The notes beneath the pieces are model-generated. The model searched no databases. It saw nothing but the letters and a program-made list of their open reading frames with translations, and was not told the DNA's origin. This document shows positions 36,518-45,171 of a stretch of 64,000 nt of DNA, in pieces (the stretch's first letter is position 1; every line of letters starts with the position of its first letter). This DNA is from Bradyrhizobium rifense (lineage in GTDB: Bacteria > Pseudomonadota > Alphaproteobacteria > Rhizobiales > Xanthobacteraceae). Made by a program: the position numbers and the translations under genes. The DNA lies in NCBI RefSeq assembly GCF_008123425.1, contig NZ_VSSS01000010.1, positions 1 to 64,000 on the forward strand. The letters run 5' to 3'.

Positions 36518-37357
36518 ATGCAGACAGCCCTTCGGACCTCCCTTCCGGAAACCGAGCTCGCCAGCCGCGCCAACTTTGCGCCGGCGGCCCGCGTGGCGCG
36601 CGAGGAGCGGCCGCTGCATGTGAGCGGCCTGCCGCTCAGCATCCGCGGCCTCCAGAAATCCTTCGGCGACAACGAGGTGTTGCGCGGCATCGATCTGCAC
36701 ATTCCGGCGGGCCAGTTCGTCGCGATCGTCGGAAAGAGCGGCTGCGGCAAGAGCACGCTGCTGCGTCTCATCGCCGGCCTGGAAAAGATCGACGCCGGCA
36801 GCATCAGCTTCGGCGATGCGGCGATCCAGCCCGAGGATATCCGCGTGATGTTCCAGGAGCCGCGGTTGCTGCCCTGGGCGCGGGTGCTGTCCAATGTCGA
36901 AGTCGGGCTCGGCCGCGATCGTTCGTCCAGCGATGCGCACGCGCGTGCCGAGAAGGCGCTGACCGAGGTCGGGTTGACCGACAAGCGCGACCAGTGGCCA
37001 TCAGTGCTGTCGGGCGGACAGAAGCAGCGCGTCGCGCTCGCCCGCGCGCTGGTCTCCCGTCCGCGCGTGCTCGCCTTCGACGAGCCGCTTGGCGCGCTCG
37101 ATGCGCTGACCCGGATTTCGATGCAACGGCTGCTGGAGCGGGTCTGGCGCGACCAGGGCTTTACCGCGATTCTGGTGACCCACGATGTTGCCGAAGCCGT
37201 CGCACTGGCCGACCGGGTGCTGGTGATCGACGAGGGCCGGATCGCCCACGACGTCATGGTTAACACCGCCCGGCCGCGCGAACGCGGCTCCGCCGAGCTT
37301 GCGAGCCTCGAGGGCTCGATTTTGAGCCACCTATTGTCAGCGGACGATCGTACCTAG
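36518..37357 (+). CDS. ssuB: Sulfonate ABC-transporter ATP-binding protein SsuB
   Basis: 279 residues. Walker [11 protein letters not shown]-loop in [13 protein letters not shown], signature [15 protein letters not shown], Walker [12 protein letters not shown] and H-loop VTHDVAEA. The first ~40 residues are an unusual Ala/Arg-rich leader ([18 protein letters not shown]) before the core begins at [16 protein letters not shown]. Energises sulfonate uptake. Fifth gene of the operon. Confidence 0.95.
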   Translation: MQTALRTSLPETELASRANFAPAARVAREERPLHVSGLPLSIRGLQKSFGDNEVLRGIDLHIPAGQFVAIVGKSGCGKSTLLRLIAGLEKIDAGSISFGDAAIQPEDIRVMFQEPRLLPWARVLSNVEVGLGRDRSSSDAHARAEKALTEVGLTDKRDQWPSVLSGGQKQRVALARALVSRPRVLAFDEPLGALDALTRISMQRLLERVWRDQGFTAILVTHDVAEAVALADRVLVIDEGRIAHDVMVNTARPRERGSAELASLEGSILSHLLSADDRT

Positions 37358-37389
37358 ATAAAGAGGAACCCCATCTCGGGGAGCATGCC

Positions 37390-37971
37390 ATGAATGTAGT
37401 CCCTCGCGAGCTCATGACCGAAATACCCGTCTCGTCCGCCGATTTCCGCGGCGCCATGCGCCATCTCACCGGCGGCGTCAGCATCATCACCGCCGGGCGG
37501 GGCAAGGACATCACCGGCATGACGGTTACGTCCGTAACATCGCTATCGGTCGATCCGCCGACGCTGATCGTCAGCATCAACCGCGATGCCTCGTCATTCC
37601 CTCTGATCCGTCGCTACGGTGCCTTCGGCGTGAACATCCTCGCAGCCGATCAGCTCGATGTCGCCGAACGCTTTGCCGGCAAGGGGGGCCTGAAGGGGGC
37701 CGATCGTTTCGCCGGCGCCCAGTGGGTCACGGCTGTCTCCGGCGTTCCGCTGCTGGTCGGCGCACTGTCTGCCGTTGATTGCGAGGTCGAGGAGATCGTC
37801 GAACGCCACTCGCACGGCATCGTCATCGGCCGCGTCAGGGACATCAAGAACTCCACTCGAACGGCCGCGCTCGCTTATTGGCACGGTCAGTATGTGGCGG
37901 TGGATCAGGACGAGGACGCGGCGAGGCTTGCGGACGTCAGCGTTCCCGCGCGCAGCAGCCGCGGCGTTTGA
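37390..37971 (+). CDS. Flavin reductase family protein (FMN reductase, SsuE replacement)
   Basis: 193 residues. Flavin_Reduct domain: FRGAMRHLTGGVSIITAG, GMTVTSVTSLSVDPPTLIVS and FGVNILAADQ. It would use NAD(P)H to reduce FMN for the two-component monooxygenase SsuD. It belongs to the HpaC/ActVB-type reductases, not the flavodoxin-like SsuE, so it is a functional substitute; that is inferred from its position 32 bp after ssuB. Confidence 0.9.
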   Translation: MNVVPRELMTEIPVSSADFRGAMRHLTGGVSIITAGRGKDITGMTVTSVTSLSVDPPTLIVSINRDASSFPLIRRYGAFGVNILAADQLDVAERFAGKGGLKGADRFAGAQWVTAVSGVPLLVGALSAVDCEVEEIVERHSHGIVIGRVRDIKNSTRTAALAYWHGQYVAVDQDEDAARLADVSVPARSSRGV

Positions 37972-38051
37972 TCGCCGCAGGCTGGCCTTTTCCCCATCAT
38001 CGCTCTAGAAGCCGTTCCTGAGCCTCCCGTGTTGGGGAGCAACGGAGCGAG

Positions 38052-38210
38052 ATGATGAAGCGCGTCGGGACCTGGGCCTTCTATGCCGTCGGCGCGCTGG
38101 CGATCGCATATCTCGCGCTCTACGCCTATGCGACCTTCCGCGGCCAGCCGTTCGTGCCGGGCGATCCCATCCACATTTTTCGCAAGCCCGACGCGCCGAG
38201 TTATTCGTGA
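38052..38210 (+). CDS. Small single-pass membrane protein (52 aa)
   Basis: A short frame starting MMKRVGTWAFYAVGALAIAY, with one membrane helix (residues ~7-27) and a short polar end PGDPIHIFRKPDAPSYS. GGAGCGAG precedes the ATG by 3-6 nt. Codon use matches that of neighbouring genes, and the stop falls just before the inverted repeat at 38218. No family recognised; it may be cotranscribed with the reductase 80 bp upstream. Confidence 0.6.
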   Translation: MMKRVGTWAFYAVGALAIAYLALYAYATFRGQPFVPGDPIHIFRKPDAPSYS

Positions 38211-38217
38211 CGGGATT

Positions 38218-38307
38218 CGTAGGGTGGGTTAGCGAAGCGTAACCCACCTCTTTGGTATCCGCGGAGACAGAAGTGGTGGGTTACGCCTTCGGCTAACCCA
38301 CCATACG
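38218..38307. repeat. Paired inverted repeat (REP/BIME-like) with GGTGGGTTA cores
   Basis: Two copies of a ~28-bp unit face each other: 38223-38248 and 38275-38302. Each unit is itself palindromic (GGTGGGTT ... AACCCACC) and the outer arms extend to CGTA/TACG. RNA or single-stranded DNA could form two small hairpins or one long one. It lies at the convergent ends of the small membrane gene and the M20 peptidase, typical of dispersed intergenic repeats of Bradyrhizobium. Confidence 0.85.
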
Positions 38308-38321
38308 AGATCAGCGCACCT

Positions 38322-39470
38322 TCACCCCCGCAAGATCGCCAGCGCTAGCGCCTGTGCGCGCGGCACGATGCTGTCAAGCTCGAGATATTCCTCCGGCGAA
38401 TGGGCGAGCCCGCCGACCGGCCCGACACCGCAAATCGTCGGCGTGCCGACCGCGGCGGTGAAGCCGGAATCGGCGCAGCCGCCGGAGAACTCACCTTGCA
38501 GCGTGGTGAGGCCGGCCTGCTTTGCGGCGGCTTGATAATTTTCGAACAGCGCCTTCGAGCTCTCGCTCTGCACCACCGGCACGAACTCGCCCTTGATGGT
38601 CAGCACAGCACTGGTGCCGGGCACGTAAGGCGTCGCGACAATCCGTTCGATCTCGGCCATGACAGTGGCGCGGTCTTTGGGATCGACATAGCGCATGTCG
38701 ATCTGGCCCTCGGCATAAGGCGCCGTCGTGTTGACCGACTGGCCGCCCGAGATGAGGCCGACATTGAGCGTAATGCCCTTGGTGAGGTCGGTCAGCGCGT
38801 GGATCTGAATGATCTTGTGCGCGAGCTCGCCGATCGCGCTGATACCAGCGGCGAAATTGGCGCCGGAATGCGCTGCCTTGCCGGTGACGGCCATATGCAT
38901 GAAGATGCCGCCCTTGCGGCTGGTGACGACATTGCCGGTGGGGCGGCCCGGCTCGGAGTTGAACACGGCGCGCGCAGAGCGCCCCTCGCGTTCGATCACG
39001 GGCCGCGACGAGGGCGAGCCGATCTCCTCGTCCGAGGTGATCAGCAGCTTGATCGGATGCGGGTTGCCCCCGAATTTGTGGAAGGCTGTGGCGACGAAGA
39101 TGTTCATGACGAGCCCGGCCTTCATGTCGGCGACGCCCGGCCCATAGGCGCGCTTGTCCTTGATCGTGAACGGGCGACGTCCGGCCTCACCCTTGCCGAA
39201 TACGGTGTCGCGGTGCCCCATCAACAGCACCGGCTTCTCGTTGCTGCCGGGCTTTGCGATGTCCGCGTGGAGTGCGTCGCCAAACGTGCCGTGGCTCTCC
39301 CTGCGCGAGGGAATGCCGTGCTCGGAAAAGTGCCGCTCGAACCGCGCACCGACCGCATCGACGCCTTCCTTGTCATAGGACCCGGAATCGATGTTCACGA
39401 CCTCGCGCAGCAGATCGATCATCGCCTGCCGCTGTGACGCCAGCCAATCCGTGATTTGTGTCTCCGACAT
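38322..39470 (-). CDS. M20-family metallopeptidase (CPG2/ArgE-like)
   Basis: 382 residues. Zinc-ligand motifs in order: KPVLLMGHRDTVF (His, Asp), GPGVADMKAG (Asp), TSDEEIGS (catalytic Glu and ligand) and LAHSPEEYLELDS (His). Nearest to carboxypeptidase G2-type glutamate carboxypeptidases, so it would trim amide-linked glutamate or act on N-acyl amino acids. ATG 39470 was chosen; GTG 39476 is also possible, and the much longer open frame to 39884 is antisense to the haloperoxidase. Cytoplasmic. Confidence 0.92.
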   Translation of the reverse strand: MSETQITDWLASQRQAMIDLLREVVNIDSGSYDKEGVDAVGARFERHFSEHGIPSRRESHGTFGDALHADIAKPGSNEKPVLLMGHRDTVFGKGEAGRRPFTIKDKRAYGPGVADMKAGLVMNIFVATAFHKFGGNPHPIKLLITSDEEIGSPSSRPVIEREGRSARAVFNSEPGRPTGNVVTSRKGGIFMHMAVTGKAAHSGANFAAGISAIGELAHKIIQIHALTDLTKGITLNVGLISGGQSVNTTAPYAEGQIDMRYVDPKDRATVMAEIERIVATPYVPGTSAVLTIKGEFVPVVQSESSKALFENYQAAAKQAGLTTLQGEFSGGCADSGFTAAVGTPTICGVGPVGGLAHSPEEYLELDSIVPRAQALALAILRG

Positions 39471-39601
39471 CGTCACTGTCCCCCCAACTGATGCTATGCT
39501 GCGCTTATAGAGCCCTCGTCGGCGATGAGGTAGGCGCCGAACGCGGGTGCTGTGCGCAGAAACGCGCGTCGGGTGACGCAGGGGCGAAGTCGTGCGACCG
39601 C

Positions 39602-40852
39602 TTAACGCTTCGGTTCCGCCATCGCTTCCACACCGCGAAGTTGCGTCGCGACGGTCAATGCGCCGATCTTTCGGCCCATGTCCTTGCCGACTTCGGTCGA
39701 GAACCGGTAGTGAAAGCCGGCCCAGATGCGGGCGTTGGAAACTTCGTCGCTGTAGTCCTGAAGTCGCGACCACTTGCGTGTGACCCCCGGTGCAGTCGGA
39801 CTCGTCAACGAGAACTCGCCGAAATCTCCAACGACAGTCTGAAGCACGGTCGAGATCGCTGCCGACACGATGCAGTGAGCGCACGGATATTCCGGGTGCA
39901 TCGGCGTTTCCCCCAGCGGTAGCCAGGACGGATCGCGAGGCATCGACGCATTCGACGTCAGATCGGCGTTGCGTATGGCCGTTATCGGCCGCCAGAAATT
40001 GTAATGGTACTTGGCTTCGAACACGGCGACGATGGCGTCGTTGCCCGCAATTGACGTCAACGCATAGAGTCGGGCGCAGTCCACGAGATCCATGCCCTTG
40101 GCCATTGCTGCCTGCCTCACGATCGGATTGTAGGTGCGGGCGCCGACCAAGAACCAGAATCGACCGATCGTCGTTTGCTCAGGGGTCCGGGTCGGGCTGC
40201 TTCGGCTACCGACCTCGCGGATTTCATTAACGTCCCGGGTCCAAACCTCCGAACCAAGCGCCGGCGGCGGTCCCGGGCGAAACTGCGATCCGGACGCCAT
40301 GACCCACGGTGTCGTCGCGCCCGTGGTCGAGGAAAGCGGGACGGTTGTCGGAACGTAGGCGCCCGGTGTCGTCAGGGGGCGGTAAGTCTCCGGAGCGGCG
40401 CTGCCATCGTTGGCACGAAGTTCGATGATCTGCATCGCAGCCGCTTGTCCTAGATTGATGCCGGCAATCTTGGACTCGCCATCGGCAATCGGCGCAAGAG
40501 AGTTCGTCAGCGTCGCATCCAGATCTGGCTTGATGTCCGGATAGATCGACAGCAGCACGTCGTGAGCCGCAACTGCTGCCGCAGCTTCCCGCGAGGTCGA
40601 ACGATCCGCGGGCAGGGAGATTTTGTAGGGCGCGTACCGGCGATCAATCGCGTTAACCGCCTCGAACATTGCGATGTGCATCATGGATAAGGCGCGGCTG
40701 TGCGGTGCTGGCAGAATTTGCTTCTCGGCAGCGATCGCGTCGGCCTTAGCATTCCAATCCATAATCACGTCGGCGCGCGCAAGCGGTGTCGAGGCTACGA
40801 TCAGCGTTACAATCAGCGACAAGCGGGAGATGGTCCACGACGAGTATTTCAT
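39602..40852 (-). CDS. Vanadium-dependent haloperoxidase-like/PAP2-superfamily protein
   Basis: 416 residues with a signal peptide (MKYSSWTISRLSLIVTLIVA...ARA). Vanadate/phosphate pocket motifs: KYHYNFWRPITAIR, HPEYPCAHCIVSAA and ARIWAGFHYRFSTEVG. The middle motif has PCAH where classic haloperoxidases have PSGH. Likely periplasmic, either oxidising halides or acting as an acid phosphatase; sequence alone cannot separate these. Located 131 bp upstream of the M20 gene on the same strand. Confidence 0.85.
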   Translation of the reverse strand: MKYSSWTISRLSLIVTLIVASTPLARADVIMDWNAKADAIAAEKQILPAPHSRALSMMHIAMFEAVNAIDRRYAPYKISLPADRSTSREAAAAVAAHDVLLSIYPDIKPDLDATLTNSLAPIADGESKIAGINLGQAAAMQIIELRANDGSAAPETYRPLTTPGAYVPTTVPLSSTTGATTPWVMASGSQFRPGPPPALGSEVWTRDVNEIREVGSRSSPTRTPEQTTIGRFWFLVGARTYNPIVRQAAMAKGMDLVDCARLYALTSIAGNDAIVAVFEAKYHYNFWRPITAIRNADLTSNASMPRDPSWLPLGETPMHPEYPCAHCIVSAAISTVLQTVVGDFGEFSLTSPTAPGVTRKWSRLQDYSDEVSNARIWAGFHYRFSTEVGKDMGRKIGALTVATQLRGVEAMAEPKR

Positions 40853-41232
40853 GGCGTGCCCTTTCGATTTCGAAGGACGTTTCGCGAGGCCGATGCGGCT
40901 CTGGCCGACGTCATGTCGCGCTGCGCGAGGACTCTAGCTGTCTTGATGTGTTTTGATTGTGAACTGCTTCACTCACCGACCGCGGCCCATCGAAGCAGAG
41001 TTGCCCGGTCGGCGGAATAGTCGAGGCTCGAATGGGTAGGCTTGGCTTACCGTTCGCGCTGCATTGTGGAGTCGGCTATAGTCAGCTCAAGCTGCCAGTT
41101 GGATGTGCCGAAGTCCGAAGCTCGATTTTTTCAGGGCAGCTCGCATGCCGTCGGCAGGTAATGCCTTGCGCTCGTTTCAGAGCTCTTTTGCAAGACTGCA
41201 TTGTCGTCGCTGTAACCTCAACGGAGAGAAAC
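40853..41232. other. Intergenic region between haloperoxidase and GYD genes
   Basis: 380 bp between two divergent genes. I see no credible gene, repeat or terminator; it should hold both promoters. A GGAGAG ribosome site for the GYD gene lies at its right end. Confidence 0.5.
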
Positions 41233-41565
41233 ATGCCGTTGTTCATCTCGTACGTCTCGTACTCAAACGCGGGCATCAAGGGAATGGTCGACAAGCCGAT
41301 CGATCGTACCTCAGTCATTGGTGCGCTGGTCGAAAAGGCTGGCGGAAAGCTCCAGGGAGCCTTCATGACGACTGGTCAGCACGATGCTGTCCTCGTCACG
41401 GAGTTTCCCGACGGCTCCGATGCTATTGCGATTGGAATGGTCGCCGCCGCCAGTGGCTCCATCTCCAAGATCGAAACCGTGCGCGCCTGGAAGATGGGTG
41501 AATTCAAGAGCATCGCGGAAAAGGCCGCGAAGCTCGCGAGCTCCTACGTCCCGCCGGGCAAGTAA
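41233..41565 (+). CDS. GYD domain-containing protein
   Basis: 110 residues: MPLFISYVSYSNAGIKGM, then a ferredoxin-like GYD domain with GKLQGAFMTTGQHDAVLVTE and FPDGSDAIAIGM. Small soluble protein, function unknown in the family. ATG 41233 follows GGAGAG and begins the domain; the open frame to 41032 has no domain character. Ends ahead of a strong terminator. Confidence 0.9.
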   Translation: MPLFISYVSYSNAGIKGMVDKPIDRTSVIGALVEKAGGKLQGAFMTTGQHDAVLVTEFPDGSDAIAIGMVAAASGSISKIETVRAWKMGEFKSIAEKAAKLASSYVPPGK

Positions 41566-41589
41566 CTCGGACCGATCGCGACATGATCA

Positions 41590-41620
41590 GGCCCGGAGCG
41601 CTCCCGCGCTCCGGGCCCTT
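41590..41620 (+). terminator. Rho-independent terminator between GYD gene and flbD
   Basis: Perfect 11-bp stem GGCCCGGAGCG / CGCTCCGGGCC (41590-41600 with 41607-41617), 6-nt loop, followed by CTTT. It lies 25 bp after the GYD stop and just past the end of flbD on the other strand, so it may serve both. Confidence 0.75.
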
Positions 41621-41648
41621 TGCGGACGTGGAGCTTGAAGATCAGCGC

Positions 41649-43031
41649 TCACCCCATCGCGGGCATGCGCGGATATTCGCCGGGCGTGCCGGCGGGGGTG
41701 ATCGGGATGCCGCCGTCGGAATACTCGTTGAGCTTGTTGCGCAGCGTGCGGATCGAGATGCCGAGGATGTTGGCGGCATGGGTCCGGTTGCCGAGGCAGT
41801 GTTTGAGCGTCTCCAGGATCAAATCGCGTTCGACGTCTGCGACGGTGCGTCCCACCAGCGCCCGCGTCACCTGCTCCGCGGCCATGGTGGCGTGCGCCAC
41901 CGCCGGCACCGTCTTGGCGAGGTCGAGGCGGTCGCCGTCCGGGGTGAGGATCGCATCGGGTCCGATCTCGTCGCCCTGCGCCATCAGCACCGAGCGGTGC
42001 ATGGTGTTTTCGAGCTCGCGGACGTTGCCCTGCCAGCGGGTGGTGGAGAGCACGCGGCGCGCTTCGGTCGAGATCGGCCGCACCGGCACGCAGTTGGCCT
42101 CGGCATATTTCTTCACGAAGTGCTGGGCGAGCTCCAGGATGTCGGCGGGACGCTCGCGCAGCGGCGGGATCTTCAAATTCACGACGTTGAGGCGGAACAG
42201 CAGGTCCTCACGGAACGTGCCTTCGCGCACGGCGTCCGCCAGATTGCGGTTCGAGGTCGCGAGAATGCGGATGTCGACCGGGACCGGCTTGGTGCCGCCG
42301 ACGCGGTCGATCACGCGCTCCTGGATAGCGCGCAGCAGCTTCGATTGCAGGCGGACATCCATCTCCGAGATTTCGTCCAGCAGCAGCGTGCCGCCGGTCG
42401 CTTCCTCGAACTTGCCGATGCGGCGGGCGATCGCGCCGGTGAAGGCGCCCTTCTCGTGACCGAACAGCTCGGATTCCAGGAGATGCTCGGGGATCGCGGC
42501 ACAGTTGATCGAGATGAACGGGCGCTTGGCGCGCGCCGAGCGGGTGTGGACGTAGCGCGCCAGCACTTCCTTGCCGGTGCCGGATTCGCCGGTGATCATC
42601 ACCGAGGCGTCGGAGCCCGCGATTTGCTGGGCGAGCTTGACAACCCGCGCCATGGCTTCGTCGCGATAGATCAGCTCGCGGGAATCATTGGCCACCGCGG
42701 CGAGCACCGCGGCGATCAGCTCCGGATCCGGCGGCAGCGGAATGTATTCCTTGGCGCCGGCGTGGATCGCGGCGACCGCGGCGCGGGCGTCGTTGGTGAT
42801 CCCGCAGGCGACGATTGGGGCGTGGATGTGCTCGGCCTCGAGCCGCATCACGAGGTCGCGGATGTCGAGGGCGACGTCGACCAGCAGAAGGTCGGCGCCC
42901 TTGCCGCCGCGCAGCACGCGCATCGCCTGCTCGTGATCCTCGGCATGGGTCACGGTGGCGCCGTTCTCCATCGCGATCTTGGTGGCGGTGGTGAGCTGGC
43001 CCTTCAATGTGCCAACGATGAGAAGCCGCAT
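41649..43031 (-). CDS. flbD: Sigma-54-dependent flagellar regulator FlbD
   Basis: 460 residues. The receiver-like N-terminus lacks the usual acidic pair (MRLLIVGTLKGQL), as in Caulobacter FlbD, so it probably does not depend on classical phosphorylation. AAA+ domain: GESGTGKE (Walker A), GAFTGA for sigma-54 contact, LLLDEISEM (Walker B). Fis-type DNA-binding end: HAANILGISIRTLRNKLNEY. Activates late flagellar genes from sigma-54 promoters. Last gene of fliF-G-H-N-flbD, 53 bp after fliN. Confidence 0.95.
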   Translation of the reverse strand: MRLLIVGTLKGQLTTATKIAMENGATVTHAEDHEQAMRVLRGGKGADLLLVDVALDIRDLVMRLEAEHIHAPIVACGITNDARAAVAAIHAGAKEYIPLPPDPELIAAVLAAVANDSRELIYRDEAMARVVKLAQQIAGSDASVMITGESGTGKEVLARYVHTRSARAKRPFISINCAAIPEHLLESELFGHEKGAFTGAIARRIGKFEEATGGTLLLDEISEMDVRLQSKLLRAIQERVIDRVGGTKPVPVDIRILATSNRNLADAVREGTFREDLLFRLNVVNLKIPPLRERPADILELAQHFVKKYAEANCVPVRPISTEARRVLSTTRWQGNVRELENTMHRSVLMAQGDEIGPDAILTPDGDRLDLAKTVPAVAHATMAAEQVTRALVGRTVADVERDLILETLKHCLGNRTHAANILGISIRTLRNKLNEYSDGGIPITPAGTPGEYPRMPAMG

Positions 43032-43084
43032 GTCAGTCTCCTGTCCGTCTGTTCGCGCTGCCGCGCTTTATTCCTGTGCGTGCG

Positions 43085-43435
43085 CTAGCCGCGTTCCGTC
43101 CTGATGATTTCCGTCATGGTGACGCCGAGCTTGTCCTCGACCAGCACCACCTCGCCGCGGGCGACGAGCTTGTTGTTGACGTAGATGTCGATGGCCTCGC
43201 CGACGCGGCGGTCGAGCTCCAGCACGGTGCCGGGTCCGAGCTTCAACAGCTCGCCGACGTCCATCTTCGAGCGGCCGAGCACGGCCGAGACCTGCACCGG
43301 CACGTCGAAGACGGCCTCGAGGTCGGCGGCGACGCGCGAGGCATATTCGTCCTCGTTGTAGCTGACCTCGGCGCCGGTCGGTGGCAATGGGCCGTTGAGG
43401 TCGGGCAGCGGGACCTGTCCGTCGTTGTCGCTCAT
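43085..43435 (-). CDS. fliN: Flagellar motor switch protein FliN
   Basis: 116 residues, the short FliN form. C-terminal SpoA domain with VQVSAVLGRSKMDVGELLKL, GPGTVLELDRRVGEAIDIYV and GEVVLVEDKLGVTMTEI. C-ring component that transmits the chemotaxis signal with FliM and FliG. Starts 3 bp after the fliH stop. Confidence 0.96.
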   Translation of the reverse strand: MSDNDGQVPLPDLNGPLPPTGAEVSYNEDEYASRVAADLEAVFDVPVQVSAVLGRSKMDVGELLKLGPGTVLELDRRVGEAIDIYVNNKLVARGEVVLVEDKLGVTMTEIIRTERG

Positions 43436-43438
43436 GGC

Positions 43439-44059
43439 TTAATTCCCCCTGCGGGACGCGATATAGCGTCCGACCATGTCGTCGATCTTGGCCGCGATGG
43501 CGCTGCGCTCCAGCACGACGCCGCCATCGGCCCATTCGATCCGGCAGTCGCCGGTGGCAATTTCGGGCTCGGCCAGGATCACCAGCCGTCCTTCGAAGCC
43601 GCTCTGCTTGGCGAGCCGCTCGATCTTCTCGCGCGCACTCTCATAGAGCGCGTCATTGATGCGGACGACGAGATGCGGCGTCGCGACCAGATGCGAGAAG
43701 CAGTCCTTGACCAGCGCCATGATCTCGCCGAGCGGCTCGGCGGCGACCAGGTCGGCGCAGAGCTTGCGCGCCACCGCGAGCGCGACGTCGACCGCCTCGG
43801 TCTCCATCTTGCTCTCGATATTGCCGATGCCCGCCGCGATGCCCCGGATGCCGATGTTGATCTCTTCCATGGCAAGCGCGACGCGGCGGTCACTCTCGGC
43901 CTTGGCTTCGCGCTGGCCGGCGGCAAAGCCGTCCTGATAGGCGCGCGCTTCGGCTTCCGCGACCTTCTGCGCCATCTCGGCCGCAGTCGCGGCCTTCTCG
44001 CGCGTCCGGTCGGGCGCGGCGAAGTCGGTATCGAACAGGAATTTGGCGGGAGCGCCCAT
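43439..44059 (-). CDS. fliH: Flagellar assembly protein FliH (FlbE-like)
   Basis: 206 residues. Basic, Ala/Glu-rich N-terminal half with a YQDGFAAGQREAKAESDRR helix carrying the GxxxG-like heptads of FliH, then a C-terminal domain (LVVRINDALYESAREKIERL). Regulates the FliI export ATPase. The ATG at 44059 shares a base with the fliG stop (TGATG), so the two are coupled; a TTG three bases earlier is rejected. Confidence 0.88.
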   Translation of the reverse strand: MGAPAKFLFDTDFAAPDRTREKAATAAEMAQKVAEAEARAYQDGFAAGQREAKAESDRRVALAMEEINIGIRGIAAGIGNIESKMETEAVDVALAVARKLCADLVAAEPLGEIMALVKDCFSHLVATPHLVVRINDALYESAREKIERLAKQSGFEGRLVILAEPEIATGDCRIEWADGGVVLERSAIAAKIDDMVGRYIASRRGN

Positions 44060-45153
44060 CAATACACCAGCTCGTCGTCAGCGCGATTCTTGGTCAGCAT
44101 GATCTCGCCCTTGGCGGCGAGGTCTTTTGCGAGGTTGACCAGCAGCGCCTGGGCCTCGTCGACGTCGCGCAGGCGCACCGGGCCCATCGCCGCCATGTCG
44201 TCCTGCAGCATCTTGGCCGCGCGCGAAGACATGTTGCCGAAGAAGAAGTTGCGGACGTCCTCGTTGGCGCTCTTCAGCGCCACGCCGAGCTTGTCCTTGT
44301 CGACGTTGCGCATCAGCGTCTGGGCCGAGCCGGAATCGAGCTTGACGAGGTCGTCGAAGGTGAACATCAGCGCCTTGATGCGTTCGGCGGATTCGCGATT
44401 GTCCTCTTCCAGCGAGGTGATGAAGCGGGTTTCGGTCTGGCGGTCGAAATTGTTGAAGATTTCCGCCATCACCTCGTGGGCGTCGCGGCGGCGGGTCTGC
44501 GAGAGGTTGGACATGAATTCGGTGCGCAGCGTCTTCTCGACGCTCTCGATCACTTCCTTCTGGACCGCTTCCATCTTCAACATGCGGTTGACGACGTCGA
44601 GCGCGAGGTCCTCGGGGAAGATGCCGAGCACGCGCGCGGCATGCTCCGGCTTCAGCTTCGACAGCACCACCGCGATGGTCTGCGGATATTCGTTCTTGAG
44701 GTAGTTCGCGAGGACCTCTTCCTGCACGTTGGATAGCTTCTCCCACATGTTGCGCCCCGCAGGGCCGCGGATTTCGTCCATGATGCCGTTGACGCGCTCG
44801 GGCGCCAGATATTGCTGGAGCAGGCGTTCGGTGGCGTCGAAATTGCCCATCAGCGCGCCGGAGGCCGACATGCGCGAGACGAATTCGAGCAGCATGTCTT
44901 CCACCGTGTCGACCTCGACGGTGCCGAGTGTCGACATTTCCAGCGAGAGCTGGCGCACCTCGTCGTCGTCGAGCAGCGACCAGATCTTGCCGCCATATTG
45001 CTCGCCGAGCGCCAGCATCAGGATCGCAGCGCGCTTCGGGCCCGCCACCGCTTCGGTCTTGGCGCCGCCCGCGCGGCTGCCGGCGCGCTGACCGAGCGTG
45101 GAGATCACGCTGGTGATGTCGTTCGAGTTGGCGTTTTGCAGATTGCCGGCCAT
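44059..45153 (-). CDS. fliG: Flagellar motor switch protein FliG
   Basis: 364 residues, full length. N-terminal FliF-binding region ([21 protein letters not shown]), middle domain with the EHPQ-like [19 protein letters not shown], and the C-terminal torque domain with [20 protein letters not shown] and the charged helix preceding [13 protein letters not shown]. Rotor protein contacting stator MotA. 18 bp after fliF. Confidence 0.96.
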   Translation of the reverse strand: MAGNLQNANSNDITSVISTLGQRAGSRAGGAKTEAVAGPKRAAILMLALGEQYGGKIWSLLDDDEVRQLSLEMSTLGTVEVDTVEDMLLEFVSRMSASGALMGNFDATERLLQQYLAPERVNGIMDEIRGPAGRNMWEKLSNVQEEVLANYLKNEYPQTIAVVLSKLKPEHAARVLGIFPEDLALDVVNRMLKMEAVQKEVIESVEKTLRTEFMSNLSQTRRRDAHEVMAEIFNNFDRQTETRFITSLEEDNRESAERIKALMFTFDDLVKLDSGSAQTLMRNVDKDKLGVALKSANEDVRNFFFGNMSSRAAKMLQDDMAAMGPVRLRDVDEAQALLVNLAKDLAAKGEIMLTKNRADDELVY

Positions 45154-45171
45154 GTCAGGTCACTTCTCGAA

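Noticed and set aside
41583..44704. Two long plus-strand frames across flbD, fliN, fliH and fliG
   Set aside because: Shadows of the flagellar operon on the other strand; no domain character.
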